From Salticus scenicus (taxonomy: Eukaryota; Arthropoda; Arachnida; Araneae; Salticidae): 64,000 bases of DNA. The DNA is taken from contig OZ005652.1 of the NCBI GenBank assembly GCA_963930645.1, forward strand, positions 319,050,244 through 319,114,243. Reading direction: 5' to 3'. The notes beneath the pieces were generated by a model. It made no database searches, was not told the origin of the DNA, and saw nothing but the letters and a program-made list of their open reading frames with translations. Positions 55,901 through 60,469 of the stretch are shown piece by piece (position 1 is the first letter of the stretch; each line of letters begins with the position of its first letter). Made by a program: the position numbers and the translations under genes.

Positions 55901-58700
55901 CACACCAGTGCAGTTCTATAGCAATTTTATTCCTTCAATACTATGATTTTTTGAAAGATAATTTATTTCAATCATGAAATTTAGGTGGAGGATATGTTTT
56001 TCATAAAGCTATAATAATAAAAGAAGATGTCTGTCTGTCTAAGCATCTACATGTTCAGCCCCTACTGAACATAGGGGTGCAAAATTTGACATGCGGGTGC
56101 TCAGAAGCCTTCCCGAGGGGATAGTGAAAAAAGAATTTAAAAATTTTAATTAGTTGTGGAGATATAAATTAAAATGTTGACCTATGTTTAATCAAAAAGC
56201 AATTTCAATGACTGAGAATTCGCCACAATTGTATAAAAATAGATATTTTGACGGAGTTAAAAGCAGAAAAAGTGAAAAATAAATTAGAAATATTAGTCCG
56301 ATCATTACGAATTCGGTACCAAATGAAAGGGGCGATTTTGCCGAATCTAAGAGTACAAGCAGCTTATCAACACAACAATTAGATTTTTCAAAATTAACTA
56401 AAGTATGAAATTTGGTGGCAACATCATTTCAACTCCCAGACGACTGTCTGTGATGAAAAAGTAAATGATTGTAGCCAATTAAAATGTCATGTGTTTTATA
56501 GGGGGGGGGGGGGGGGAATTGCAATTTTCAAATTTCTTCAAATTTTCTTTCACGTATGCTTAAATTAATATTCGACCTAGACAGCATATTATAAAGCTAC
56601 AGTTCAATTTTCATGAAAATATGTGAATAAACAAAAAAATTACATTTTTATTGGGAATTATATTTATCAAGACTCACGTGACCAAAGACAATGTAAGATT
56701 AAGTTTTCTTTTATATTTTGCAGTATTTTAAATTGAGATATGCCGTTGAAAGTTCATAGTATTTGGTTTTAATGCTCGATAATTCGATCGTGAATGTTTT
56801 TGAAAGTATAGAATTATTAGAAAGAGCTTGAGGGGAAAGAAAAAGGGAAAAAAAAAAGAGTAATAGTGTTTGAAATTGGTATTATTAGGTTTTAAGGCAA
56901 GATAAATGGATTGCGGATATTTTCGAGTGTAAAATTATTAGGAGGGATGGAAAGGGGGGGACAAAGTGGTAAAAATTTAGAAAAGGAACGGGAGTTTCGG
57001 AGAAAACAACAGAAAACCCAACACACCTTTATTCTTTTATATTTTGCAGAGTTTTACATAGTTTTCCAATTTCTGCTCACATTTCGTACTAAGGAATTTT
57101 AACGTTATACAGCCTGGAATTACGCAAGTTTTAGAGAAAACCATGGATAAGTCAGACACAAATCTTTTTATAAAAATGTTTATATTACCTTTGTATCTCA
57201 ACTTCTAATGAACATAATTTCTCAAGTAATATATCATTATAAAAGTTATTTGAATTGGAATTGAAGAGTATATGTTGAAAATCTTTGTCGCCAGAGGGTG
57301 CTTTGATATTTTAATAATTCAATATTTAGAATTCTAATTATGATTAAATTACTTATAACACATTTGAAATTCTGCGGACTTTTAAACTGATATAAGCAGT
57401 TAAATTCTGTACGGGAGTTTCAGAGAAAACCACAGAAAAGCCAGAACACCTTTATTACAATTCTAATTATGTTGCAGGCTTTCGAATTCCGATACTCCGC
57501 TCACATTTCGTATTAAGGATTTTTAACACTATTTAGCCCGCAGTTACGTAAGTTTCAGAGAAAAATCACGAAAAAATTAGACAATTTTTTTTTATAACAA
57601 TGCTTATATTACCTTTGTATCTCAGCTTCTAATTAACATATTTTCATAGGTAAAATATCATTTTAAAAGTCACTTAAATTGAAATTGAAGAGTAGATATT
57701 GCAAATCTCTGTCGCCAGAGGGCACTTTGACATTTTAATAATTCAATATTGCTAATTCTGATTATGAGTAAATTACTTATAGGAAGAAGATTGGGAGACC
57801 GTAGGCCTATCGGGTTGCGGATTTGCCATGATCAGAATTTTCAAAGGTTCCTTACATGGTGAGCGAACAGGCTGTTTCAAATCATGAAACATAAAGCGGC
57901 ACCTTAGTCACCACAGAGCGGAAATTTGCTACAGTTAAAATTTTCAAAGCTATTTGCAGTATGAGCAAGGAAGCTGTTTTAAGTTCTAAAATGGTGATAA
58001 GGTGTTACAGGCACCACCGAACAGATCTTTGCTAAAGTCAGAATTTTAAAAGATCATAACAGGGTGAGCGAACAGGCTGTTTCAGATATTGAAACGGGAA
58101 GAGGGCTCTACCGAGCGGGAATTTACTGCGGTTAAATTTTTCAATAAAGCTATTTTCACTATACATCAATAAGCTGTTGTAGGACGGGAAAAAGGTGTTG
58201 CAGGCGCCAACGAGTGGGATTTTCGTAAAGTTGGATTTTTCTAAGATCGCAAACCAGCTGGTCGCCGAAGGTGGCGAGTCATTATGTAAAATTATGTTAT
58301 TGTGATATAATTTTACATAATTACATTACTTTCATTAAAATGTGTACATGCGTTTGTTAGAATTCATATTATCTCCTTTAAAAGGGGGGGGGGTTATTGT
58401 TTTTAGAGCCTTATATATATATATATAAACTATACAAATTCTACTATAAGGCATTTCACGTAAATTTATCATCTACATGATATATAAAAATGTTTAAAAA
58501 ATCAAAATTATCTACCTTTATAATCAGAACTTTCTAAAGTTCTAAACTGATCATTAATGCAAGAGATAAGTTCTTCTTTCATCTTATCTCCACCACAGAT
58601 TTCTTCTAAACTTTTCAATAATGCCAATACACAGCTAACGCTGATATAACATATATCCTTATCAGGGCTGTGACAACACTCACCAAGAGCATCTATAGAT
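15881..58700 (-). CDS. ARFGEF3: ARFGEF3 (BIG3) orthologue, internal part of the gene, 12 exons
   Basis: Large cytosolic scaffold of the BIG/Sec7 GEF superfamily. The vertebrate protein lacks a normal catalytic Sec7 domain and has been linked to secretory-granule control and to prohibitin-2 binding. Twelve exons (A-L, right to left) have AG/GT borders and keep one reading frame throughout. Segments recognisable against vertebrate BIG3 appear in the right order: CYISVSCVLALL (exon A), LQEFASKYC (C), NADGIYLALYSALLLNLKL (D), GFLLGTEGAKEE (G), LELGSHSPNCW (H), RPLIHVMRAWSVVAPH (K), HFHFNEALFKPFE (L). The visible part is about 906 codons of a protein usually near 2,000 residues; start and end lie outside the window. 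Introns reach ~10.7 kb and hold most TEs described here. No stop or frameshift was found in any exon. Orthology is from remembered family sequence. Confidence 0.92.
16061..16961. other. Intron K-L, right of exon L; no gene
   Basis: Poly(A) run, AT-rich DNA and a pyrimidine-rich patch near 16600-16690. No recognisable repeat boundaries. Confidence 0.45.
16962..17842 (+). mobile_element. Solo LTR of a gypsy-like retrotransposon
   Basis: Runs from TGTGATGTGAATACATC to CACCACA and aligns over its whole ~881 bp with the LTR at 34028-34954 (roughly 85-90% by eye). Begins TG and ends CA. No internal region adjoins it, so it is a solo LTR left by LTR-LTR recombination. Flanks (CTGAT left, TCGAT right) are a poor duplication, suggesting age. 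Confidence 0.75.
17843..18262. other. Intron K-L remainder, next to exon K
   Basis: AT-rich, with an (AT)n microsatellite at about 17913-17937. Nothing else supported. Confidence 0.45.
18263..18509 (-). CDS. ARFGEF3: ARFGEF3 exon K
   Basis: 247 bp, entering in phase 2 and leaving in phase 0. Encodes LFEEAASRLNLSALISFL, then YHLGDVMLRCARGGRPLIHV and MRAWSVVAPHFVE. This helical-repeat segment is among the most conserved in BIG3. Acceptor aatttag/G; donor GAA/gtaagt. Confidence 0.93.
18510..19732. other. Intron J-K, no gene
   Basis: AT-rich with poly(A) near 19019-19043 and poly(T) near 19251-19266. No structured element recognised. Confidence 0.45.
19733..20690. repeat. Degenerate five-copy tandem array, ~130-180-bp units
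   Basis: The marker 'ctttatcattatgg...tatggactcaaattattt' recurs at about 19851, 20030, 20158, 20323 and 20497, each preceded by a 'gacacaaagaaa'-like stretch. Spacing is 179, 128, 165 and 174 bp. Copies are diverged; minus-strand ORFs here are by-products of the repeat. Confidence 0.7.
20857..21021 (-). CDS. ARFGEF3: ARFGEF3 exon J
   Basis: 165 bp, phase 2 to phase 2. Encodes DYSELASMPGTSFPQKLDVF and ends LLEAIEALSQQVDR, which runs on into LFEEAAS of exon K as in vertebrate BIG3 (AQADRLFEDA-like order). Acceptor attctag/C; donor AG/gtaata. Confidence 0.88.
21022..22620. other. Intron I-J, right part; no gene
   Basis: AT-rich; a block at 21470-21700 weakly resembles 1160-1390. Short poly(C)/poly(A) at 22178-22200. 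Nothing else supported. Confidence 0.4.
22621..23725 (+). repeat. Dispersed repeat candidate beginning at 'ctacctggctttgcctg'
   Basis: Starts with a short palindromic CCTGGCTTTGCCTG-like motif and ends with (ACAT)n then 'caatgacttatttttatta'. This end structure is common in arthropod repeats, but no ORF or class-defining feature is readable. Confidence 0.3.
23726..24296. other. Intron I-J, left of exon I; no gene
   Basis: Very AT-rich; nothing supported. Confidence 0.4.
24297..24437 (-). CDS. ARFGEF3: ARFGEF3 exon I
   Basis: 141 bp, phase 2 to phase 2. The acceptor at tttttag/ATG joins exon H in frame to give VFQCCLFVLQLENTYFSG, matching the VCEYV..LE..HFS order of vertebrate BIG3. A second AG 22 bases downstream would break the frame. 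The rest (VINQAEN-type linker) is poorly conserved. Confidence 0.85.
24438..25033. other. Intron H-I near exon I; no gene
   Basis: A 78-codon plus-strand ORF (24552-24788) shows no recognisable motif and is not called. Confidence 0.4.
25050..25411 (-). pseudogene. Penelope-like element C-terminus (GIY-YIG half), left arm
   Basis: Mirror of the right-arm fragment, stop codon at 25050-25052. Begins at YIGVTKRKIKTRLKEH, the second half of a GIY-YIG nuclease motif. The reverse transcriptase and GIY half are absent. Confidence 0.8.
25418..25780 (+). pseudogene. Penelope-like element C-terminus (GIY-YIG half), right arm
   Basis: Open from the truncation to a stop at 25778-25780, about 120 codons: YIGVTKRKIKTRLKEH, then NTALAKAFNEKEIKIDF and FFRESVEIAND. 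These features match the C-termini of the Penelope copies at 42.0, 42.6 and 47.5-48.9 kb. The GIY-YIG domain cuts target DNA in full elements; this fragment lacks its first half and cannot act. Confidence 0.85.
25797..26028. other. Intron H-I, no gene
   Basis: AT-rich flank of the palindrome with a poly(T) run near 26000. Confidence 0.4.
26029..26120. mobile_element. Orphan terminus of the CAGTGGCAGAAAC hAT-like family
   Basis: CCCAGTGGCAGAAACACCGCG followed by 'gcggcgatatagtcgcggac' resembles the left end of the element at 33110 (CCCCGTGGCAGAAACACGGCG then 'acaatgtcgcagaaac'). No matching right end was found nearby. Confidence 0.45.
26121..28189. other. Intron H-I, no gene
   Basis: About 2 kb of AT-rich DNA with a (CA)n run near 26471-26488, poly(T) near 27213-27228 and poly(A) near 27802-27831. 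No repeat boundary or exon recognised. Confidence 0.45.
28190..28436 (-). CDS. ARFGEF3: ARFGEF3 exon H
   Basis: 247 bp, entering in phase 1, leaving in phase 2. Begins LQASCSAVFAQLAVASC and ends MDVILSRGLELGSHSPNCW, both clear BIG3 signatures; a poorly conserved Ser/Arg-rich stretch lies between. Acceptor attttag/GT; donor CA/gtaagt. Confidence 0.93.
28437..28678. other. Intron G-H, next to exon H
   Basis: No feature supported. Confidence 0.4.
28679..28884. mobile_element. Foldback MITE-like inverted repeat, ~90-100-bp arms
   Basis: Arms about 28679-28768 and 28782-28884 are inverted copies, including 'aatgttagatgttagctaataa'-type inner and 'agaattaattctag' outer segments. One arm has a short extra block near 28837. 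No ORF. Class unknown. Confidence 0.65.
28885..29969. other. Intron G-H, no gene
   Basis: Contains a small direct duplication ('aaaataacatttaggaatga' twice, 29180-29221). A short segment near 29617-29690 has 'gacgtaac'/'gatgtaacc' variants. Nothing else. Confidence 0.4.
29970..30535 (+). repeat. Three diverged tandem units, one split by a MITE
   Basis: The order 'ctctattt...ctgc.cctaataat...ttgaaagtatccaca' occurs near 29981, 30250 and 30409. The first unit is split by the small element at 30055-30228. A poly(C)/poly(A) junction lies at 30312-30364. The array runs directly into the pyrimidine tract of the exon-like ORF at 30576. Confidence 0.55.
30055..30228. mobile_element. pogo/Tigger-type MITE with TA duplication
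   Basis: TA at 30053-30054 and 30229-30230. Ends CAGTCAAATCTTGTTAAAG and, inverted, CAGTCGAACCTTGATAACG are clear terminal inverted repeats. 174 bp, non-coding. Confidence 0.7.
30576..30804 (+). CDS. Possible terminal exon of an unknown gene or exon remnant
   Basis: A strong pyrimidine tract and 'tttgcag' acceptor (AG at 30574-30575) precede an open frame of 75 codons ending TAA at 30802-30804. The peptide begins FLLHNDLHSGQQFHQ and ends with acidic DDYDDGMELLVQNGYVLLF. It looks protein-like rather than random but I recognise no family. It lies antisense in ARFGEF3 intron G-H. No partner exon was found, so it could be a stranded exon, a nested gene or part of an old transposon. Confidence 0.35.
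30811..31034. mobile_element. piggyBac-type MITE with TTAA duplication
   Basis: TTAA at 30807-30810 and 31035-31038. Terminal inverted repeats CACTAAACCTACT and AGTAGGTTTAGTG. Subterminal palindromes GGTCAAGTGACC (left) and GGGTCATTTGACCC (right). 224 bp, non-coding. Its ends share CACTA with the piggyBac copy at 10029. Confidence 0.88.
31137..31819. repeat. Diverged Penelope foldback: inverted ~200-bp arms
   Basis: Arms about 31137-31331 and 31610-31819 are inverted copies with many differences and indels. Both end in 'taagcttctttagttttac' or its inverse. The right half also contains a broken GIY-YIG C-terminus reading plus. A decayed hammerhead-like core is visible near 31155-31184 (minus): stem I UACCA/UGGUA is perfect, but the stem II part is lost. 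Confidence 0.7.
31388..31720 (+). pseudogene. Penelope-like GIY-YIG C-terminal remnant
   Basis: Plus-strand frames give VYEIPFKKADNST, then after a shift YIGMTK-(stop)-KIKNRIKEHILDIKF and LTTALSK. This is the GIY...YIG signature with in-frame stops and at least one frameshift. It is older than the copy at 25.4 kb. Confidence 0.75.
31999..32217 (-). CDS. ARFGEF3: ARFGEF3 exon G
   Basis: 219 bp, phase 1 to phase 1. Encodes KKFSRRILTCCWETVLDVLS, then TIGFLLGTEGAKEEHRRTKD and AESLDGLQIAAKLCNTLG. This matches the CW..L...L...(S/G)S.GL.F(I/L)LG.EG.KE pattern of vertebrate BIG3. Acceptor ttttcag/GC; donor G/gtaagt. Confidence 0.94.
32284..33109 (+). mobile_element. HINE-like element, TTCCATTACC subfamily, 5' part (split copy)
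   Basis: Begins at the 'ctggtgtgaaacaacc' 5' end, followed by CATGAATTTCATTACC (degenerate matching motif). It parallels the copy at 1471-2503 up to the microsatellite, where a 5.36-kb element interrupts it. It resumes at 38469. Confidence 0.65.
34028..34954 (+). repeat. 5' LTR
   Basis: TGTGATGTAAATACATC to GTACCACCACA, 927 bp, TG...CA. A full-length relative (solo LTR) lies at 16962-17842. Confidence 0.88.
34957..34974 (+). promoter_or_regulatory. Primer-binding site candidate
   Basis: TGGTGCCGATCG starts two bases after the LTR, as usual for gypsy-like elements. It would pair with a tRNA ending CGGCACCA; the first bases would suit tRNA-Phe, but the match then fades, so the primer is not assigned. 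Confidence 0.55.
35737..36579 (+). CDS. Retrotransposon Gag with CCHC zinc knuckle, C-terminally cut
   Basis: Open from Met at 35737; about 281 codons belong to Gag. After that the frame runs through the LTR remnant and flanking DNA to 36681. The N-terminal half is helical Gag-like (FNGDPDLLDFFIEQVQ). A single knuckle CX2CX4HX4C (CQWCSRVGHTARFC) lies at residues 227-240, for nucleic-acid binding in virus-like particles. The frame is intact over gag itself, suggesting a fairly young insertion before the deletion. Protease, reverse transcriptase and integrase are absent. Confidence 0.85.
36600..36642 (-). ncRNA. Hammerhead ribozyme, disrupted by LTR element
   Basis: On the minus strand: stem I 5' TGCA (36642-36639), core CTGAAGA (36638-36632), stem II GGTA/TACC, core GAAA (36612-36609), stem III C(AGCT)G, then cleavage triplet GTA (36603-36601). 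The 3' strand of stem I (TGCA) exists only if the LTR insertion is removed: TG at 36600-36599, CA at 34022-34021. One extra C lies between CTGAAGA and stem II. Hammerheads are known from Penelope-like elements. Confidence 0.65.
36783..37730 (-). pseudogene. Penelope-like RT (3' part) with complete GIY-YIG endonuclease
   Basis: Reads LFHFWTRYVDDTSTLID, then SLPFLDTLVSRTL (thumb-region motif) and SATIYRKN. The nuclease follows: GIYSISC...LSYIGQTKRSLKFRLKEH, with HELDYFEAFHIYK carrying the later catalytic Glu. The frame is open from the truncation to the stop at 36783-36785, about 315 codons. Penelope RTs prime on nicked DNA and GIY-YIG supplies the nick. Fingers and palm motifs A and B are missing, so it is inactive as a whole. 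Confidence 0.9.
37734..38468. other. Right part of the hAT-like insertion; no gene
   Basis: AT-rich, ending in the inverted terminal repeat near 38405-38468 ('cctgcagaaagatttt...gtcgcagaaagc'). Confidence 0.5.
38469..38580 (+). mobile_element. HINE-like element, 3' part of the split copy
   Basis: Resumes at the microsatellite and matches 2345-2455 ('actgaccaatttccaaaaa', 'catgtaaatcaggt'). The terminal hairpin is missing. Confidence 0.6.
38581..40569. other. Intron F-G, no gene recognised
   Basis: Several poly(T)/poly(A) runs (38762-38781, 38984-39014, 39989-40012, 40209-40231). A more complex patch at about 39280-39600 contains no supported exon or repeat. Confidence 0.45.
40570..40738. 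mobile_element. hAT-type MITE
   Basis: Ends CAGGGGTTGCCGCATTCC and, inverted, CAGGGGTGCAGTGTTCC, both followed by TATATTTTTAC. Terminal repeats extend to about 60 bp with mismatches. Target duplication not clear. 169 bp, non-coding. Confidence 0.65.
40886..40951 (-). pseudogene. tRNA-like sequence, left arm, anticodon arm damaged
   Basis: 66 nt. Acceptor GCCTGGA/TCCAGGC pairs 7 of 7, D-arm GCTCAGTTGGTAGAGC is canonical, and the T-arm contains GGTTCGACTCC. The anticodon region is six bases shorter than in the right arm and cannot form a 5-bp stem. Confidence 0.75.
41009..41081 (+). tRNA. tRNA-like gene, anticodon TGT; possibly a pseudogene
   Basis: 73 nt. Acceptor GCCTGGA/TCCAGGC perfect; D stem GCTC/GAGC; anticodon stem TTGAC/GTCAA with loop CTTGTAA (anticodon TGT, threonine). 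The T-arm has an extra base in its loop, and D-loop GG is changed to TC. The 5' half (GCCTGGATAGCTCA) is more like metazoan tRNA-Lys than tRNA-Thr. No 3' CCA is encoded, as expected in eukaryotes. Activity is doubtful. Confidence 0.55.
41121..42001. other. Intron F-G, no gene
   Basis: AT-rich; nothing supported. Confidence 0.4.
42038..42081 (-). ncRNA. Hammerhead ribozyme, minus strand
   Basis: Stem I GCCGT/ACGGC (five Watson-Crick pairs), core CTGATGA (42076-42070), stem II GTCGG/CCGAC with outer G-C and one bulged A, core GAAA, a minimal stem III, and cleavage triplet TTA. It overlaps the last codons of the Penelope ORF, with the cleavage site inside the TAA stop. Confidence 0.75.
42040..42248 (-). 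pseudogene. Penelope-like ORF C-terminus
   Basis: Minus-strand open frame with ANYEEYNYAMFRESIKI, WRHILKRQK and ends EKPSDESRDPDRKI-stop. Conserved placement of FRES and WR(H/R)I matches the copy at 48.7-48.9 kb. The GIY-YIG core and RT are gone. Confidence 0.8.
42285..42328 (+). ncRNA. Hammerhead ribozyme, plus strand (inverted copy)
   Basis: Same fold as the minus-strand copy: stem I GTCGT (42285-42289) with ACGGC (42324-42328, one U-G pair), CTGATGA (42290-42296), stem II to 42313, GAAA (42314-42317), U at 42322 and cleavage after A 42323. The one base difference from its partner keeps stem I pairing through a wobble. Confidence 0.75.
42550..42714 (+). pseudogene. Second Penelope-like C-terminal fragment
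   Basis: Plus-strand frame: KLTTALHKNRTNKIDFSDIK, then YAIKHEAFKILTSNNTCND and a stop at 42712-42714. Matches the post-YIG part of the other copies. Preceded by a G12 run at 42522-42533. Confidence 0.7.
42897..43049 (-). CDS. ARFGEF3: ARFGEF3 exon F
   Basis: 153 bp, phase 1 to phase 1. Encodes LFGTDDWWNKNISDVDGLGN, then GAQLLADYRRLERATVN. Matches the DIDGLE...GGQL...RR.DDSTV order of vertebrate BIG3. Acceptor acacag/GT; donor CAG/gtatgt. Confidence 0.9.
43050..44328. other. Intron E-F, no gene
   Basis: Several poly(A) runs (43070-43083, 43206-43231, 43564-43580, 43704-43722). No repeat boundaries recognised. Confidence 0.45.
44329..44819 (-). repeat. LTR-like direct repeat, left copy
   Basis: Shares about 490 bp with 45672-46158, with only two differences noticed by eye. 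Minus orientation is preferred: TATTTAAG TATA-like box, AATAAATAAAA poly(A) signal and a CACA-3' end at TGTGACG (44329). No clear primer-binding site or polypurine tract was found, so LTR status is tentative. Confidence 0.55.
44817..45056. repeat. Two-copy tandem repeat, ~120-bp unit
   Basis: 'attatgcaga.cattaaaaac' at 44817 and 44941, continuing to 'ccaactttgtgaaaatatc' in both. Confidence 0.8.
45672..46158 (-). repeat. LTR-like direct repeat, right copy
   Basis: Near-identical to 44329-44819, period 1,343 bp. The intervening 0.85 kb has no recognisable retrotransposon gene. It could be a TRIM-like mini-LTR element or a tandem duplication. Confidence 0.55.
46159..47104. other. Intron E-F, no gene
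   Basis: (AT)n at 46317-46340, poly(T) at 46491-46515. Nothing else supported. Confidence 0.4.
47156..47422 (-). pseudogene. Inverted Penelope C-terminal fragment
   Basis: Minus-strand open frame starting QVNKNEEINIKFEQVKK, through YAAIRESVEILTN and QWRRIFKRGRR to the stop. Mirrors 48657-48918 with a few substitutions. Lacks RT and GIY-YIG core. Confidence 0.85.
47445..48918 (+). pseudogene. Penelope-like reverse transcriptase + GIY-YIG endonuclease
   Basis: Best Penelope ORF here. An upstream frame gives PPKIRPVVSKSEEPTYSLEK (RT motifs 1/2), shifted near the C-run at about 47545. The main frame, numbered from Met at 47489, has motif A FDVVNLYPSI (51-60), motif B GVPMGSPIS (111-119), YVDD (148-151), LNFLDV (188-193), VYRKPNSS, GIYKIPY (345) and CYIGKTKR (360-367), stopping at 48662. 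A second one-base shift near 48650-48660 returns to the C-terminal frame (FEQVKK, IRESVEI, QWRRIFKRG) ending at 48918. So: 5'-truncated, two small frameshifts, otherwise intact. Penelope RTs are related to telomerase and act in the nucleus by target-primed synthesis. Confidence 0.93.
48971..50060. other. Intron E-F, no gene
   Basis: AT-rich, long poly(T) at 49232-49260 and poly(A) at 49899-49917 and 49945-49965. No exon found. Confidence 0.4.
50061..50170 (+). mobile_element. Helitron 3' terminus
   Basis: A G/C-rich end with 'gtgaagcgagtcgggggttagtg' in two variants is followed by hairpin GGGGGC-AGA-GCCCCC and CTAG then T, the CTRR end of Helitrons. The 5' end and Rep/helicase were not found. 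Confidence 0.65.
50171..50736. other. Intron E-F, next to exon E; no gene
   Basis: AT-rich; nothing supported. Confidence 0.4.
50737..50899 (-). CDS. ARFGEF3: ARFGEF3 exon E
   Basis: 163 bp, phase 0 to phase 1. Encodes LQFIEEVHGSGVLVYLSATW, then LAELYQQILAVNLLEEAGY. Parallels vertebrate F.(K/E).V..SGVL...S..W..ELY.Q.L..N.L.EAGY. Acceptor tttttag/C; donor CAG/gtataa. Confidence 0.93.
51061..51486 (+). mobile_element. 3' end of a HINE-like repeat split by a MITE
   Basis: 'aactggaggtcagagatttttatgaat' then, beyond the MITE, 'ttttcttcttatctgtagtagaaagt' (51461-51486), the terminal hairpin in degenerate form. Confidence 0.5.
51115..51458. mobile_element. pogo/Tigger-type MITE with TA duplication
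   Basis: TA at 51113-51114 and 51459-51460. Ends CAGTAGAGCCACAG and inverted CAATAGAGCCTTGG. Internal 'ttatccgagcctcgattaac' and 'gttatccgaaatttcgatta' repeat typical of the group. Non-coding, 344 bp. Confidence 0.75.
51783..51967 (-). CDS. ARFGEF3: ARFGEF3 exon D
   Basis: 185 bp, phase 1 to phase 0. Encodes LWQTQQNLKDPHDNIEDVMS, then NADGIYLALYSALLLNLKL. LLNLKL and the preceding (N)AD(G/S)(I/L)Y are conserved in vertebrate BIG3. The acceptor 'tctcgtag/GTCTTTGG' lies in the first unit of a three-copy tandem repeat. Confidence 0.94.
51960..52697. repeat. Three tandem ~254-bp copies of exon D's acceptor region
   Basis: Units start CCAAAGACCTACGAG at 51960, 52213 and 52468; the third has a ~30-bp deletion. 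Each copy contains the pyrimidine tract, AG and first ~8 exon bases on the minus strand. The real exon continues only from the first unit. Copies are nearly identical. Confidence 0.93.
52698..53733. other. Intron C-D, no gene
   Basis: AT-rich with poly(A) near 53009-53034. Nothing supported. Confidence 0.4.
53734..54001 (-). CDS. ARFGEF3: ARFGEF3 exon C
   Basis: 268 bp, phase 0 to phase 1. Begins AEIEDQLSDNMERLKKVPKT, then a charged helix (KEERERIEKLCLARFEFAL), NAHRFVEILQSFLPDLLAI and ends QALQEFASKYCE. Parallels vertebrate (A/F)..FI.SL..LLP.LL...S..E.D.ALQ.FAS..C. Acceptor tttgtag/GC; donor AA/gtatgc. Confidence 0.94.
54041..54300 (+). mobile_element. 5' part of a HINE-like repeat, fourth end-variant
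   Basis: Palindrome TGTGA-CAT-TCACA, then AATTTTCTCCTACCC, and body sequence like 9460-9620 ('acagattaagaggtaa', 'ccctcaacc'). The 3' end was not found. Confidence 0.5.
54304..54392. repeat. ~30-bp perfect inverted repeat
   Basis: 'attacctttaacaaagctct' and its inverse flank a ~27-bp spacer that itself repeats 'taagatct'. Could form a cruciform; no known class. Confidence 0.8.
54393..55069. other. Intron B-C, no gene
   Basis: Nothing supported. Confidence 0.4.
55070..55635 (-). CDS. ARFGEF3: ARFGEF3 exon B
   Basis: 566 bp, phase 1 to phase 0, the largest exon here. Begins AKSERWLKTKLRSIILAKEK (basic), then becomes Ser-rich and strongly acidic (EEKEEEKTDEK around mid-exon), ending TEDLSEEFNDCING. 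This matches the position of the low-complexity acidic linker in vertebrate BIG3; sequence is not conserved. Donor GGT/gtaagt. No domain expected; likely disordered. Confidence 0.88.
55636..55985. other. Intron A-B near exon B; no gene
   Basis: AT-rich; nothing supported. Confidence 0.4.
55986..58310. repeat. Complex dispersed repeat candidate with internal repeats
   Basis: Opens with 'agatgtctgtctgtctaagc' and 'gcccctactgaacataggggtgc' (palindromic) and ends '...gtcgccgaaggtggcgagtc'. Internally, two related ~450-bp blocks (about 56.80-57.35 and 57.40-57.78) share 'gagtttc.gagaaaaccacagaaaa' and 'gtcgccagaggg.cttt'. A ~105-210-bp tandem pattern at 57830-58260 repeats 'gtgagcgaacaggctgtttca'. 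Non-coding; class unknown, Helitron-like on general look. Confidence 0.45.
58516..58700 (-). CDS. ARFGEF3: ARFGEF3 exon A (first exon in window)
   Basis: 185 bp; enters in phase 2 and leaves in phase 1. Encodes SIDALGECCHSPDKD, ICYISVSCVLALLKSLEEIC and INDQFRTLE. Resembles vertebrate CYAAVSCVCTLLGALDEL. Acceptor ttttag/A; donor AAG/gtagat. The upstream exon is beyond 64000. Confidence 0.9.
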
Positions 58701-59922
58701 CTAAAATTTAATAAAATCCATTAACGACAATTCAGCTAACAACATTATACATATAAGTTATTAGCATGAGTAAGATCTATGCAAAAATAATGTAACATAA
58801 ACTAAAATTAATTAAAAACCTGCTTTTATTCCAAAATGCACTAAAAACTTTAAAATTCAGAAGTGCATTTAAAAGTAATCACAAAATATGACACAGGCAC
58901 TTAGGTGACTCAGTTTTACTATAATAACCACATTCCATAAAATGGAAAAATGTTGCATTATTTATCAGTAATGCATGATTATACTTTATTGTTTTTAATG
59001 TAATAAGTTTCCACTCAGTCATTTTCTGGAGCATTTCTCAGTGGTGCTGAATCTTAATTTTCATATTTTATCAATACACCTAAATGGGATTTTTTGTGCA
59101 TAATTGCATTTTATACTTTAATGTCTTTTCTTTTCCTTAAATTTAGTCTATTTTGTTCACTATACAATCCATTTTTTCTTTCAGCTCTAGCATGGCTCTT
59201 TCAAGTAGGAAATTTAAAAATAATAATCATAATTATTAATAACTTAACACTAAGCTTTTGTATATGTCAAAAATAAATTTTAAAAAAATCTACCATTAAA
59301 TGTTTAAATTGTAAAATTTACAATTTTTAATTGAAAAATTTCATTTTCACAGTGTTTGCTAAGATTATAACAGAATACCGTTCAAGCACCCCTCAATTTT
59401 CAAGGAAAATCGATATGTAATTGGGGACAGGGCAGATAAATGGTAAAAATCAGCAAAAATATATAAATTGAATGTATTTTCCTGCTAAAATTAAGCAACA
59501 TAAAAGATGATTTTAAAACAATATATATATCTTTTAAGTTGCAGTGACTAAAATAATAATAATACTTAATTTAACTAAATACGATCAGCTCTTTTTTAAC
59601 AAGCATTCAACTAAACAGGAAAATTCTGGAAACACTTTTTTTCCCCATCTCCAATAAATTGTTTTAAAAATTTATCACTATTTTAGGAAGCTTACATTTT
59701 CCATTTTTAAATAATCACAGTGTCTGATTTATTATAAAACAAATCAATGTTCATATTTATAAAGGCAAATCTTAAAAAAGAAATAAAAAACATTAAAAAA
59801 TTTCTCCTACTCAGACAGAATCTTCCATTAAGTGTAAGGTGACACTTATTTGGTATTTAAAAAAAAAAAAATCGAAATTAAGATTAAAAGAAAAGGGGGT
59901 GTTTAATCGAGGAGAGGGTGGT
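58701..59922. other. Intron upstream of exon A; no gene
   Basis: AT-rich; nothing supported. Confidence 0.4.
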
Positions 59923-60469
59923 CAGGGTTGCTACAGAAAGCAGGAGAAAAAATTCCCCGAGTTTTCCCTGTCTCTCTTTAAAGTAAAATTGATGATGTGA
60001 AATCATGCAGTATTAGAATCATGTTTACAAGTCAATTGAACATATATGTTAAAATTGAAAATTTTAACACTTTTGAAATTTATTATTTTTTACCAAATCC
60101 TCCGGAAAATATTTCAGTTTCTTTTATTTAATTATTTTTCTCTATTTAAAATGTTTAAAAGTCCGTTTTTTCAAAATTAATTTCATTCCGTTTTGGCATT
60201 TTCAAATATTTTTCTAAATTTCCGATTTTTCAATTTTAAATACTTTTCTAAATTTTATTTCCTTGCAACTTTATTTTAATTAGATAGCTTATTTTATTTC
60301 CTTTAATTTGAGCCATCGCTCATAGAAATAGCTTAAAATTAAATCATTTTATCTTCAAAAAATCATAAGTCCAAAATTACCTTTTTTTATTTAACTGTAT
60401 TCTCAAATCCAGCGATCAGCCATGTTTGCTTAAAGTCTCGATTTTCCCGCGCTTTCAGAAGGGGAGGAA

